Shown one piece after another: positions 10,424 to 21,345 of a stretch of 64,000 nt of DNA. The stretch covers positions 24,931,913 through 24,995,912 of the forward strand of contig CM068547.1 of the NCBI GenBank assembly GCA_035048495.1. The letters run 5' to 3'. Within the stretch, counting starts at the first letter, position 1. Each line of letters begins with the position of its first letter. The translations under genes and the position numbers were made by a program. The notes beneath the pieces were generated by a model that ran no database searches, had not been told where the DNA came from, and saw nothing but the letters and a program-made list of their open reading frames with translations. This DNA is from Euptelea pleiosperma. Its lineage: Eukaryota > Streptophyta > Magnoliopsida > Ranunculales > Eupteleaceae.

Positions 10424-13400
10424 TCAAAGAGCCGAAGATGATGAAAAGCATGGGAGAGCAGCATTGTTGATGTTGATGCACCTCTTCTTCAACTCGAGGA
10501 GACCACCACTCCATCCACGCCTTTCTCTTTCTCTTTCTCTTGTTGATGTCGATGATTCCGCTGATGATGAGGTGATGATCTTGAGGTTTGGAATGTGAGC
10601 TTTAATCTTGTGCCACTCCTCACCCCTCTCTTTCTCATATCGTCTCTCTAGATTAGGGCATTCTTTAATGCTTAGAATTCGGAGGGCGGTGAGGTGTCGA
10701 AGTCCTTCCGGCAAGGATGTTAGATTCTTGCATTCCGAAATCCTCAAAGCACGAAGCGATGTGAGATTTCCAAGCCCCTCCGACAATGACGTCAACTCAG
10801 GCAAACCAGAAATCGCCAATGTATGAAGTGACGTGAGATTTCCAAGCCCCGCCGGCAATGACGTCAACTCAGGCAAGCTATGAATCCTCAAAATCTGAAG
10901 CGATGCGAGATTGCCAAGCCCCTCCGGCAAGGATGTTAGATTCTTGCATTCCCAAATCCACAAATCCCGAAGTGATGTGAGATTGCCAAGACACTCCGGC
11001 AAAGACGTTAGCTCATCAGGCAAGTTAATAATCTTCAAATTCTGAAGCGACGCGAGATTGCCAAGCCCCTCCGGCAATGACACCAACTCAGGCAAGCTAT
11101 GAATCCTCAAATTCTGAAGCGATGCGAGATTGCCAAGCCCCTCCGGCAAGGATGTTAGATTCTTGCATTCCGAAATCGACAAATTCCGGAGTGACGTTAG
11201 ATTGCCAATACACACCGGCAAAGACGTCAGCTCAAGCAAGTTATATATCACCAAATTCTCAAGGGCTGTTAAACATCGCAACCCCTCAGACAGAGATATT
11301 AGACTATCACAAGATTCAATGTGCAATTCTACGAGAGAGCTCAACCCTTGGATCCCCATCTCTGGCAAAGACCTTTGACCCTCGCAGCCATAAATTAACA
11401 AGGATTCGAGAGAAGCGAGGTTTCGCAATCTCAACGATTTTAGTGCGGTAAGATTTTCCAGTTCCTTAGGCAAAGTCTTAAGCTTGGGGCAGTATGCAAT
11501 TGTCAGAGATTGTAGAGCAGTAAGGTTTCGTAGCATCCATTGTGGAAAAGACATTAACTCCTTGAAAGATAAAATTTCAAGGGAAGAAAGATGAGAAGGG
11601 AGTAGGGTTTGTACCAATGATCTTAGTATCATTTCGTTGCAATCCCTTAGTTTTAGATGTTCCAAAGACGATGGCAATAGGAATGTAGTCATCAAGAGGG
11701 GGCAATTCAGAATGACCAACTTTTTAAGACAGCAAGGGAGTGGTACTGTCTCCATGCCTTCATCATCAATGTATTTAATATTTGAACAGTTCACAAGTGT
11801 GATTTCAACTAAATTTGGGAGCGATGAAAACATCCAACTCGGACACATCATACCTCTGTACCCCTCTATATACAACCTTTTTATATTTGGGTGAGGCTGG
11901 AGGCCTTCTAACACCTCTTCGCTGTTGTCATCACCATCTGCATTTGACCAATTCAAACTTAATGAGCAAAGACTTGGCTTTTCTATCAATTTGGCTTCTC
12001 TAGCATCCATTGAATTTTTCACATGCTCAAGCCTTTTTATTTCTAGTTCTCCTCTTAGGTTTAGTCCTTGCAACTCTCTGATACCACAACCACTCTCTAG
12101 GCCCACAATGAACTTGCTTAATGTTTGGAGGCAAATTATTTGCCCAATCCCACTTGGCATCTCTTTTATTGAGAAACACCCATAGATATCTAGGTGTCTT
12201 AGGCTCCTCATTTTTCTCATGTCTTTGGGCAACTTTTGCAACCCATTGCAATATCTTAGTTTCAAGATCTGTAATTTTTTTAGGCTGCATATGGATTCAG
12301 GTAGTACTGTGATATCAGTGGCAGAGAGGTTGAGGTACCTCAGATGTTTCAATTTGCATATTGAGAGTGGCAGTGTTGTAATCTTTGAACCAGAATCACT
12401 TAAATCTAACACTCGTAACCAATTAAGACTTGAGATGGATTGCAATGAAAGGTGTCCACTCAGTCTTAAAAGCGAACGCAGGACCGGTTGGGGTTTTGGG
12501 AGAGACTCGAGAGTGGTTGATGATAGTTGAGAGTTGAAAGCAAGTGACAAATGTCGAAGGCCTTCAGGAATAGTCTCTGCTTTGCCATCCTCTACGATAA
12601 AACATTCATTCACCATAACAGAACTTGCGAGGTCATGCACCAGGTCGTGCATCTTACATGTTACTATATTGCCATTATCATCTTTCTTTGTGTCTTGGAA
12701 GAAGGACCTCCATAATAGATCATTGAAAATATCATTTCCGATATCTTCCAACTGCATTACTCCTTCAGATTGAACAAAAAAACCATTTGCCATCCATAAA
12801 TGAATCAGCTCTTCCTTTTCAATTTTATGATCTTTCGGAAATATTGAGCAATAAGCAAAACATTGCCTCAAATGTGAAGGCAAATGGTTATAACTCAATC
12901 TCAATGCAGGTAAAATGTCGTTTCCTTGGTCTTCTCTTAGACACCAAATTTCACTGTCTCTCACAAACAACCAATAATTTTCATCCCTTTTGAAGCGCAT
13001 CAACCCTCCTAGAGCCTTTGCAGCTAAAGGTACGCCTCCACACTTCCTTACAATCTGCTTGCCGATCTCTATCAAGCGTGGGTGCTCTTCTCTCTCGTTA
13101 GCAAATGCACGTCGCTCGAACAATGGCCAACAATTGTCCTCTGATAGGAATGTCAGGCGATGTAGGGGAATCATTTTTGTTTGCATGATTGATGCTACCG
13201 TTTCGAGACGAGTAGTTACAACAATAAAACTGCCTTTAGCTCCACATGTTAACGAATGTTTCAGTGTCTCCCACTTCTCCGCATCTTCATTCCATACATC
13301 ATCTAACACGAGCAAAAATCTCTTCCCACTTAATACCTCTCGAAGGCGTTCTTGCATAGGATGCAAGTCCACTAGATCACTTGCATTTCTACCAGAAGAT

Positions 13401-14158
13401 TCTATAATCGCTTTTGTAAGCCTTTTCACCTCAAAATCTTCAGAAACACAAACCCAAATTTTGAGATTAAAATGATTTGCAACCCTCTCATCGTTGTAGA
13501 TGAGTTGAGCAATGGTGGTCTTACCAAGACCACCTAACCCAACTATGGGAAGGATTGAAACATTTTCTTCATGATTCGCATTGTTTAGCAACAGTTCTAC
13601 TATATTTCTTTTCTCCACATCTCTCCCATAAACTTCTGGTTCACTTAGATCGGCACCAGTCTCTCGGTCCCTTCTGAATTCAACTTTCCTGTCTACAACT
13701 CGCATTCCCAAATCAAACTTTGACATTTCTTCAGCAATATCGTCAAATTTCTCCCTAATCTTTTTTATTTTTTTCCCCATCTTACAACGAAACCAATATT
13801 GTTTGAAATCGAAAAAAGATACGAAAGAGTCACTCACCTGCTTTGTGCAGCTCTCATTTCTGCTTTCCACCGCTACTTGCAGACCTTCATTTTCAATTGC
13901 CCACTCATCCAAGGCGTCGTCCGCATGATAAGCCACATCCTTAAGCTGTTTTAGGCAATTGTTAATTCTCTTATTATTGAACTGCTGCGCCTCTGCATCT
14001 TCAAGGACAGCCTGAATCGTTGATAATGTTGTGGAGAGCCTCTGCACGTCTTCATTCACACCCGATACGAAACCGAATTGGTTTTGGCTTTGATCGATGA
14101 GCTTCTGATAGACTACTTGAAGAAGTGGAGACACTAGTTGAAGAACTATCTCTGCCAT
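10424..14158 (-). CDS. CC-NB-ARC-LRR disease resistance protein, 1244 aa, intronless
   Basis: Intracellular immune receptor of the RGA-type CNL class; members detect pathogen effectors and trigger cell death. I chose the start [20 protein letters not shown] because it is the standard CNL opening; another in-frame ATG lies 39 bases upstream at 14197. From that start: coiled coil (about 1–130) with the EDVID-like DDALDEW near 80–86, P-loop GLGGLGKTT 207–215, kinase-2 FLLVLDDVW 281–289, [14 protein letters not shown] near 309–317, GLPL-type CGGVPLAAK near 373–381, [15 protein letters not shown], and MHD 503–505 in [10 protein letters not shown]. LRRs run from about 535 to 1190, the last dozen nearly identical. 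The tail includes a REREREER-like charged run. All NB-ARC motifs are intact, so it looks functional. Confidence 0.95.
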   Translation of the reverse strand: MAEIVLQLVSPLLQVVYQKLIDQSQNQFGFVSGVNEDVQRLSTTLSTIQAVLEDAEAQQFNNKRINNCLKQLKDVAYHADDALDEWAIENEGLQVAVESRNESCTKQVSDSFVSFFDFKQYWFRCKMGKKIKKIREKFDDIAEEMSKFDLGMRVVDRKVEFRRDRETGADLSEPEVYGRDVEKRNIVELLLNNANHEENVSILPIVGLGGLGKTTIAQLIYNDERVANHFNLKIWVCVSEDFEVKRLTKAIIESSGRNASDLVDLHPMQERLREVLSGKRFLLVLDDVWNEDAEKWETLKHSLTCGAKGSFIVVTTRLETVASIMQTKMIPLHRLTFLSEDNCWPLFERRAFANEREEHPRLIEIGKQIVRKCGGVPLAAKALGGLMRFKRDENYWLFVRDSEIWCLREDQGNDILPALRLSYNHLPSHLRQCFAYCSIFPKDHKIEKEELIHLWMANGFFVQSEGVMQLEDIGNDIFNDLLWRSFFQDTKKDDNGNIVTCKMHDLVHDLASSVMVNECFIVEDGKAETIPEGLRHLSLAFNSQLSSTTLESLPKPQPVLRSLLRLSGHLSLQSISSLNWLRVLDLSDSGSKITTLPLSICKLKHLRYLNLSATDITVLPESICSLKKLQILKLRYCNGLQKLPKDMRKMRSLRHLDIYGCFSIKEMPSGIGQIICLQTLSKFIVGLESGCGIRELQGLNLRGELEIKRLEHVKNSMDAREAKLIEKPSLCSLSLNWSNADGDDNSEEVLEGLQPHPNIKRLYIEGYRGMMCPSWMFSSLPNLVEITLVNCSNIKYIDDEGMETVPLPCCLKKLVILNCPLLMTTFLLPSSLEHLKLRDCNEMILRSLVQTLLPSHLSSLEILSFKELMSFPQWMLRNLTALQSLTIAYCPKLKTLPKELENLTALKSLRLRNLASLESLLIYGCEGQRSLPEMGIQGLSSLVELHIESCDSLISLSEGLRCLTALENLVIYNLLELTSLPVCIGNLTSLRNLSISECKNLTSLPEGLGNLASLQNLRIHSLPELVSLPEGLGNLASLQNLKIINLPDELTSLPECLGNLTSLRDLWIWECKNLTSLPEGLGNLASLQILRIHSLPELTSLPAGLGNLTSLHTLAISGLPELTSLSEGLGNLTSLRALRISECKNLTSLPEGLRHLTALRILSIKECPNLERRYEKERGEEWHKIKAHIPNLKIITSSSAESSTSTRERERERRGWSGGLLELKKRCININNAALPCFSSSSAL
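10690..11270 (-). repeat. Homogenised tandem LRR-coding units
   Basis: Successive units of about 69–75 bp repeat the plus-strand motif GATTGCCAAGCCCCTCCGGC (minus strand: EGLGNL). Each encodes a near-copy of [19 protein letters not shown]. The similarity between units is much higher than in the preceding LRRs, pointing to recent unequal exchange or conversion. Confidence 0.85.
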
Positions 14159-14211
14159 CTTTTCTTTTCTTTTTTTCTCAATTGCGTGGGTGATCAAATT
14201 GCTTGTGTTAA

Positions 14212-14235
14212 AGAGAGAGAGAGAGAGAGAGAGAC
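14212..14235 (-). repeat. (GA)n tract upstream of the resistance gene
   Basis: About 12 GA units on the plus strand, read as CT on the gene's strand, 54 bases before the chosen ATG. It is probably in the pyrimidine-rich 5' UTR or core promoter. Confidence 0.7.
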
Positions 14236-14324
14236 AGAGGGAAAGAGTTCATGACAAATAAAGTCCGTGACAAAATTCTAAATCCCAATGACCAATAAAG
14301 TCATCTGAACAAAGGATGGCTAAA

Positions 14325-14650
14325 CGATTTTTCAATGGACGTTGTAGCATCCTCTTTTGTCGCCGTTATCCTTGCCACTGAAGGTCATCGTGATTCTTTC
14401 CACACGAATCTCAAAGACCCCCACACAAATTTCAAAGTTCGAACATCCATTGTTTTGAACATCACCTCCGGACAATACTATCATTTTAGCGTATTCAATT
14501 CAATGCCGGCCAACTTATTTTTTAGCTTATTCAATTAAACGCCGGCCGGCCAACTTGTTTTTTCAAAATAAAAAAATTAGCTTATTCAATTCAACACCGG
14601 CCAACTTGCATTTTCAAAATTAAAAATAATAAATTAGTATCGCGTCGTCA
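14325..14650. repeat. Resistance gene 5' flank, duplicated at 16645–16880
   Basis: Blocks such as CACACGAATCTCAAAGACC, ATCCATTGTTTTGA and CCAACTTGTTTTTTCAAAAT recur in the same order at 16645–16880. A further shared block (CTTACCGTATTTTTGCC and TGCTGAATGGCCAAAT) lies near 15450–15490, with its partner near 17225–17260. Confidence 0.75.
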
Positions 14651-14814
14651 TTTTTCTTATTAAATTCAACTAATTATGTCGGCCTAACATGGTTTAGTTG
14701 GCCAACTGTGCAAGCAATTATTGTATCCTAACGTGGCACTTCACTGTGTGGTTAGAAAACTTTAAATGAAGATGTCCACAATCAAAGCTGATGATGGACC
14801 CAAAATATGGTACA

Positions 14815-15255
14815 TGTGGCACATTATTAGAGGCTACTTATCATATGGATGTTCGTTGCATCCTTAGATGGACTTATGCAACAAAAATAATCCTGATTAG
14901 TGATTTCTAGCCTTCAGATCATAATGATCGAAATCCATAGTTAAAAGTAGACCAAGAAAAATAATTGGATATAAATTACTAATCAGTACGAAAGTTTATA
15001 TGTAAGTCCAACTTGGGATGTGCAAAACATCCATATGGTCAGTGGTCTCTAAGAATGTGTCACGTGGCAAAAAAAATATACTTCGATCTGCGTGCTAAAT
15101 AATATTGTTAGAAATCTATGGTTAAAAATAAAACATGAAAAAGACTATAATCCAATAGATAGAAATTTCTAATCGTGATGAATTTTTCTAGATAGGTCCA
15201 CCTAGAGATGAGGAAAACATGTATACGGTCTATGATTTCTAAATATCTGCCCCGT
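14815..15255. mobile_element. Two adjacent family A fragments
   Basis: 14815–15075 has TATGGATGTTCGTTGC at the left and AACATCCATATGGTCAGTGG plus GTGTCACGTGGC at the right. A second right-arm-like block follows at 15115–15255 (AAACATGTATACGGTCTATG). Both are diverged. Confidence 0.6.
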
Positions 15256-16174
15256 GTGAGGTGCTGCCACAGGTAAGGTGTGCGCATACATCGCACATGG
15301 CGTCCCCTAGTCTAATTAACATGGTTTAATTTGGGCCACCTCCCTTGGTCCAGACCATAGTTAGTATGTTCACCTACAATTCTCATATTATATATATTTT
15401 TTTGAAAAAATAATTTATATTATATGGCCGAACTTTTAAACTCGAACTTTTTCCTTACCGTATTTTTGCCCTATATATGCTGAATGGCCAAATGGGCCCG
15501 CATGTTATGTCCAACATATTTAGGTGTACTCTAGATGATAGGTGCTCCCCCACCCCAGCAAGCCATGTGTCAATGAATCAAGTCCTAACCCGATATATCA
15601 CATGATTCAAGATACGTGGGCCCCACATGCCAAGTTGGTCAAACGTATGATGTGATCAACATATTAGGTGAGGTCCACGTGCCACATGTCAGTGCATAGA
15701 AGGGGCAATTTTGACTTCCCAAGTGCCACATGTAAGTCAATCTTTGGTGTTGTCAGGCCCGGCTCGACCATTAGGCAAATGAGGCGGCCCCCTAAGGCCC
15801 CCAAATCCCGAAATATTTTTGTGTTTTTATTAATAATGTTTGTTTGAAAAAGCCCCCCATCTGCCCATCAGTCAGGCCCTTCAATCATTCTTTTTTCTCT
15901 ACAGCAGCACAGTTTACCAAAAAGAAGAAGAGAGTAAAACTTATGTCACAACCGATTGCAAACCACACAGTCACAACCAATGAGTTCTCGGCACGCACAC
16001 CTCAAAGCTAGAGAACACAGTGCGTTGCAAAGCCCTCGTGTACGTGCCAAGAACTCATTGGCTTGTGATTGTGTGATTTGCAATTTGTTGTGATAGAAGT
16101 TTTGCTCGGAAAAAAGATGTAACAAGGTAAGCAGCACATACAGTTTACCAAAAAGGAAAAAGATGTAACAAGGT
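15256..16174. other. Spacer with a short foldback repeat
   Basis: No gene. Around 15980–16080 the sequence CAACCAATGAGTTCTCGGCA returns in inverted form as TGCCAAGAACTCATTGGCTT, a small hairpin-forming insert. GGCCCCCTAAGGCCCCC at about 15786 resembles a dispersed repeat seen again near 17660. Confidence 0.45.
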
Positions 16175-16530
16175 ATGCCTGAAACTTTGTCAAATGCGGA
16201 AGCACGATTTTTGTCACTCACTGACAGCGTGGATGTTTATCTCACCCCTTGGTGGATATACACACCACTAATCACCCTGATTGGTAATCTATAACCATTA
16301 GATTTTTGCACTTTTTAAGGCGTTCTTATAGCCGTTGAATGCAACCATTTTTTTAGTACTAAAACCAATGGTTAAAAATCATCAAACAAGCTGATTTTTG
16401 GTGTGAATGTCTACTAAGGGCTGGGCTAAACATCCATACAATCAGTAGGCCCAGATGGCAGCGGTGACTACCAAAAATGCCGCTTCCACAATTGAAAAGA
16501 TCTCAGGTATAACTTGTTACATCACGACCC
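16175..16530. mobile_element. Family B foldback MITE
   Basis: The left arm AATGCGGAAGCACGATTTTT is mirrored on the right by ACCAAAAATGCCGCTTCCAC. Inside are the paired cores TGGATGTTTATCTCACCCCT and GGGCTAAACATCCATACA. Confidence 0.75.
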
Positions 16531-16644
16531 TAAAAAATAAAAATAAAATTGAAAACGCCTTTTGTTCTTAGCTTAGGCTTAGGTGTAGGGGTATTTTTGT
16601 AAAATATTCTTTATTTAAATGAGTATTTTTCCTGCATTGGGAGT

Positions 16645-17265
16645 TCAATTTTTTAATGGACATAGGTAGCATCGTTTTTTGTCGCGCCTACCATTGTGAT
16701 TTTTATCACACGAATCTCAAAGACCACCACACAAATTTCCAAGAATATCCATTGTTTTGAGCTTATGGACAACGTTAATTACTCCAACATCACATTCGGA
16801 GATATTATCAATTTAGCTCATTCAATTGCATCACAGACCAACTTGTTTTTTCAAAATTAAAAATAATAAAATAATACAACTTTAATAAATAAATAAAAAC
16901 TCAATTCAACTAATTCAATAATTAAAAAATAAAATAATAAAATAATAAAACAATTTCAACAAATGCATGCACCTAATATTTTTAAAAATAATATATATAT
17001 ATATATATATTTATTATGTGGCTGAACTTTTCAAAAATATATATTCGGTAAATAATCACGTATTTTGAGGAGCCGAATTATACAAATTATTCCCAAACTA
17101 CTAATATACCATTTCAATTAAATGTGAAAAATGAAAAAAAAATATTTTTAATTGCTTTTTATGAATTTTTATATTATTTTGTTCTTTGTCAAAATTTTAT
17201 CCGTTATTATACTCAAACGTTTTCTTACCGTAGTTTTGCCGTATGCTGAATGGCTAACCATGGTC
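16645..17265. repeat. Second copy of the resistance gene 5' flank, no gene attached
   Basis: Collinear with 14325–14650 and 15400–15490 over several blocks, then interrupted by AT-rich sequence and a (TA)n run at about 16990–17010. It looks like the upstream flank of a lost resistance gene copy. Confidence 0.7.
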
Positions 17266-17744
17266 CAGACTCCAGACCAGTGGTGGTCCGCTAGCTGGAC
17301 TTCGAGGTTTGTCGGTGGGACAAATAAAGTCTGGATTAAGTATGGCTAATGGACGACAGCCACCTATATGGATGATAGTAATATCATCCTTAATAATTCT
17401 AGGAAATTAATCGTCCTGAATCAGATATGCTGCATGTTCCTCGGGATTTGAGTGGTGCATGTAGATCCAAGATCATCAGCAGCCTCGACTTCGAGATGAC
17501 GACCACAGGATGGAATGTTACTGGTCGGTGTAGTCACCGCCATACTGCTCCTAGTAGATTGGATGTTCATAACCCTGGGTTGTCAATCAGGATGCCTAGG
17601 ACTATGTGTTTGTGACTGTATGAGTAGTACGTCTGTGACCAGTCGCAGAACCAGGGGGGCCCTCAACTTTGAAAAATTGAGAAAAAAAATATTGAAAGAC
17701 GATAAAATGGTGAATGCCCCACCCTCTCAACTTAGAGCTGCTCC
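17266..17744. other. Spacer
   Basis: No supported gene. A GGGGGGCCCTCAACTTTGAA segment resembles a common plant dispersed repeat. Confidence 0.4.
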
Positions 17745-18000
17745 CTGGGCCCATTGACCACATGGATGTTTAGCCCACCCCTTGGTGGATATGCACACCC
17801 AAAATCACTCCGATATGCAATCTATAGCCATTAGATTTTAGTACTTTTTAAGGCGTGATTCTAGCCGTTGGATTAAAAAAACTGGGTACTAAATCCACCA
17901 GCCAAAACTCATCGAACAAGCAAATATTTGTGTATGAGTGTCTACCAAAGGAAGGGCTAAACATCCATGCGGTCAGTGGCCCCATCTACCCCACTTTGAC
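17745..18000. mobile_element. Family B foldback MITE
   Basis: It opens with GGGCCCATTGACCACATGGA and closes with AAACATCCATGCGGTCAGTG. The core CTTTTTAAGGCGTGATTCTA is shared with the copies at 16175 and 28990. The outer arms are missing. Confidence 0.7.
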
Positions 18001-18049
18001 GAGTAAACCTTCGATGAGACCTACAGTCAGCGATGCAGCTGACACAGCT

Positions 18050-18615
18050 AATATCAGCCACGTGGCACATTCTTAAGAGGGCACTAATCGTATGGATGTT
18101 GGCCAATCACTAGGTGGGTCTACAAACAGAAAATTAGCTTGATCCATCCAAAGTAACCAAGCTCAGTTTGGATTCAAGTGATCCACGGTCCACGAGGCAA
18201 CAACTGCAAAGAGTAAAATAGTTGTTGCCGCATGGAATGTGGATATCTTGAACATATTTTATCTAGTTATTCGTGGGGTTGCACGACTATTTCCTGGGGT
18301 TTCTTGTGCTGTGTGGATTTGAGAAAAGTGTAGGGGTGGGGGGGTGGGGGGGTTTGTTTCTTCCTAGGGACAAGGTGGACATGACAGTGCTGAACTCAGT
18401 TGGGTCTGAGCTGAACTCAGCTAAAGTTAATCCCTTCTTTGGTGTTCTGAGTAAAGGGGGCATCTTTTATCATAAAGGAAGTCTCATTATGTTATTTTGG
18501 ATTCATGGACTTGAACATGGAGATTAACAAAAGATGGAATGGATGTATGCATGAATCTCACTGAAAGTAGACCCATTTAAGATGAATTTCCATGTACTTC
18601 TATAACTTATATATC
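18050..18615. mobile_element. Family A left arm, then unassigned spacer
   Basis: GCCACGTGGC at 18057–18066, CGTATGGATGTTGGCCAATC and AAATTAGCTTGATC mark a left-arm fragment to about 18150. From 18151 to 18615 nothing is recognisable apart from a G-rich run near 18335–18350. Confidence 0.6.
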
Positions 18616-19130
18616 ACTAGTAAATGGCCTGTGCCCACAGTACTCTCCGACAAAAGCGTTTGCAAAAATTGGGTGCTTTTGGCACTTAAACGGTATAACG
18701 GACTTTGGCGTTATCGTTTTTTTTCCATTATAACAGTTGTTATAACGGATTGTAACGCATAAAGAGAAAAATGGGAAAATAACGGAAATAACAAAAAATA
18801 ACGGTGTTGAAATTCATATTTTGAATAAATTGAGGTCAAATGAGGCGGATTGAGTGGCTGAAATCTAACCGTCCACATTAGATCGATGGATTTGATCTCA
18901 ACCACTCTTTATCTAACCGTCCACATTAGATGGATAGATAAGATAAGAGAATGCAACTGAGTTGTCTTGTTATATGCATGGGTGGCTCGTGCCCGCGGCA
19001 CTTTCCGACAAAGTGTTTATCAAAATTGGGTGGGAGTTACTTTCAACCATCGATATGAAGCATAGTGGATCTCAGCCACTCATTATTGAAGCCATATAAG
19101 ATAAGAGGGGTATATGAAAATCATTAAATT
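18616..19130 (-). mobile_element. Two short non-autonomous Helitron copies in tandem
   Basis: On the minus strand the first copy ends in CTAG (plus-strand ACTAG at 18616–18620), preceded by a short hairpin (CTGTG CC CACAG). The second copy starts near 18980 with the better-preserved hairpin GTGCCCGCGGCAC. Both carry CTTTCCGACAAAG-like sequence. The first is internally interrupted (about 18665–18790) by TAACGG-rich repeat sequence. Confidence 0.65.
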
Positions 19131-19230
19131 TCCGTTAAATTCTATTTTTTTTTTCAAATTTTCAATTTTCAATTTTCAATTTTCAAATTTTAAATTTTGA
19201 ATTTCGGCACCACTTTTTTCCGTTAAAATC

Positions 19231-19425
19231 ATGAAAAGTAGACAAACTTTGATGATGTTACTCTTTAGGGTATTAGTCAAAAAGTCAAGTACACCCACCA
19301 ACATTGCTGGTTACTATTTAGGTAGAAAAAAGAAAATAGAAAATATAGGTAACACTAAAACAGAATTGGCTATACTCCCCGGAAATCTCAAAAAGCCGGA
19401 TTCTCTCTACAATGAGTATTGTTAG
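19231..19425 (+). CDS. Unidentified small ORF, 64 codons
   Basis: ATG to stop with no introns; basic (GRKKK at about 31–35). I do not recognise it. It is listed because it is the first of three same-strand frames in a block whose composition differs from the surrounding repeats. It could be a chance frame. Confidence 0.25.
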   Translation: MKSRQTLMMLLFRVLVKKSSTPTNIAGYYLGRKKKIENIGNTKTELAILPGNLKKPDSLYNEYC

Positions 19426-19609
19426 TTCATATATCATACCGTTAGAGAGAAAGGGATATTATATCCAGAGTAAGGCAACGGGAGGATTGTTTCAAAACTT
19501 TTGAGCACAAACACTTATAATAAAGTGGAGGGGAGAATCGGTTGGATGTTGCTAGCAAACGAAATGGCTTGCCATACAAATAATAAACAAAACTAAATAA
19601 CAGGAAATC

Positions 19610-19882
19610 ATGATTTTCAATATGACATTGCCAGGCATGGCACTAAAAACATGCCGACTCTTGTTGTTATCTAACGTAATATCATATATTTTTAGGAGTA
19701 GAGATTTTAGTAGCATCAAAAATGAGATTATTCCATTTTGTTCCTTGAATCGGCTTGCGTACGATTCAATAATTGACGGCCACAAAAGTGAGAGATATTA
19801 TGAAAAGCTTAAAGCAGGATGGAACATACACCCCCTGGAACAAGTACTCAGATTATTTGACCAACTCAATTTGGGCTGGTAA
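19610..19882 (+). CDS. Unidentified small ORF, 90 codons, in-frame continuation after its stop
   Basis: Encodes a cysteine-containing protein ending QVLRLFDQLNLGW before TAA. The same frame stays open for a further 38 codons after that stop and contains GDAPVPCYGGLVCVTHNGEI, which reads like real coding sequence. The first TAA may therefore be a mutation or a readthrough site. No family recognised. Confidence 0.3.
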   Translation: MIFNMTLPGMALKTCRLLLLSNVISYIFRSRDFSSIKNEIIPFCSLNRLAYDSIIDGHKSERYYEKLKAGWNIHPLEQVLRLFDQLNLGW

Positions 19883-20387
19883 AATCCTTTCTATTGGGGA
19901 CTGGGAGACGCACCTGTGCCTTGTTATGGCGGTCTAGTTTGTGTCACCCACAACGGCGAAATTCAAGTGAAAGTTAAAGAGGAAAATAAATTGCAATGAT
20001 GAACTTATTTTTAAAATTTACTTCAGCAAAAGAGTTTCAAGTTGGAAAAGAAGAGATTTGAGTGTAGATCGGTTGTTATAGCAGAGAAGAAGCATGATAA
20101 GGGTATTGGCACAGGGCTGCTGCATAAGGAGACGTATACTTAAGTTCTGCAGCATAAGAGTAAATATAATAAGAAGGAACAGATGTAGTCAGATTTGATC
20201 GTATACTAGAGTGAAGAAATGGAGAACTACGTTTGGCTTGATCCCCCCCATGGGTACATATATAGGCAGGCAGACCGAATAAAGGGTTTTAGTCACAAAC
20301 AAGGAGAGGAAGGATCCTACGCAGAAACCTCCACAACAATTTTTCAGAGTTTCACGTATCTTGTCTTTTAATGTGAGAAGGCTTAGT

Positions 20388-21026
20388 ATGAAGAGAAAAG
20401 ATTACATGCAATGGTTAATTGCTTTCGTCAGCATGCAGTGGCATGCCAAAAAGTGGCACAAAACTTTGCAGGGTGTTGACCTGGGATTCAAATGGTTTCC
20501 CAGGTATTATTTCGTCGTACCAAAGAGGTGGCGACCTGGGGATATAATTTGTGCCTTAAGCATACTCGGGACACCCAGGAGTAGGCGATCGAGGAACTCA
20601 CTGAGGGGGCCAAACAGGGGGCTAGCGGACATTCTGTACTTTCGAGTGAGAGATCTCATTAACTCAAACTACGATAACTCGCTCGAACTCATGCTTAGCA
20701 TTGCATACGTGTTAGGTGTCATTGCTTTCTGGGAAATGGCCCGGCAGATTATCCTAGAAGTTGACCCCACTCTGGGCTTACAACCAGAGAAAGTGCAAAT
20801 CCTCTTAAAGGTGATACTGCATCAAGGGTGTCAACCGCTAGATGTGCTGGATGGGAGCATATGTACATGCACAGAGAATCCAGTGCATAACGAAATCGCC
20901 GAGGATTTCCAACAAAGGAGCTTGGGGCTCACAGAAGAAGCAAGAGCAAATGCGATAGTCAAAGCTTTAGCTCGCCAAACAATACCCTCCCCGTCCCAAT
21001 TATCCCTGTCCCGGGACTACCTGTAA
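20388..21026 (+). CDS. Unidentified ORF, 212 codons
   Basis: The longest unexplained frame in the window. The first ATG is at 20388; the frame is open from 20283, and a good acceptor (TTTTTCAG) lies at 20339–20346, so an upstream exon is possible. A TATATA at 20259–20264 could serve as promoter. The protein is basic and Trp/Arg-rich at the N-terminus (WFPRYYFVVPKRWRPGDI) and later has a Cys cluster (ICTCTENP) and Ala-rich helix-like sequence. Codons look coding rather than random. I know no family that fits; a decayed viral insertion or a lineage-specific gene are both possible. A T20 run follows at 21101–21120. Confidence 0.45.
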   Translation: MKRKDYMQWLIAFVSMQWHAKKWHKTLQGVDLGFKWFPRYYFVVPKRWRPGDIICALSILGTPRSRRSRNSLRGPNRGLADILYFRVRDLINSNYDNSLELMLSIAYVLGVIAFWEMARQIILEVDPTLGLQPEKVQILLKVILHQGCQPLDVLDGSICTCTENPVHNEIAEDFQQRSLGLTEEARANAIVKALARQTIPSPSQLSLSRDYL

Positions 21027-21100
21027 TCAGATCAAACCATACCAGAACCAATATGATGCAGGACAGAAGTATTTAATACAGGTCGTGACGCAAAGGCCAG

Positions 21101-21345
21101 TTTTTTTTTTTTTTTTTTTTGTCAGGTAGCGCATTTTTGTTACTCAGCGCTGCCATCTGGGCCCACTAACTGCATGGATATTAAGCCGACCTCTTGGTGG
21201 ACATCCATAAAATGCTACTCAGCGCTGCCATTCGGGTCCACTGAATGCATGGATATTATGCCCACCTCTTGGTAGACATCCATGCGGTCAGTGGGGGCTA
21301 GAGGGCAGCTGTTAGTATCAAAAATTGCTGAACCACCATTTTTGA
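21101..21345. mobile_element. Family B element with duplicated left arm
   Basis: After a 20-T run, the left arm (TTACTCAGCGCTGCCATCTG, then GCATGGATATTA) occurs twice in tandem, at about 21138 and 21218. A single right arm (ATCCATGCGGTCAGTGGGGG) follows and the normal interior is absent. Confidence 0.65.

Noticed and set aside
12027..13475. Plus-strand frames of 80–160 codons
   Set aside because: Antisense shadows of the resistance gene.
20277..20282. AATAAA after TATATA as a pararetrovirus-type promoter and polyadenylation pair
   Set aside because: The signal would lie upstream of the expected transcription start, and no reverse transcriptase, coat or movement protein motif is present nearby.
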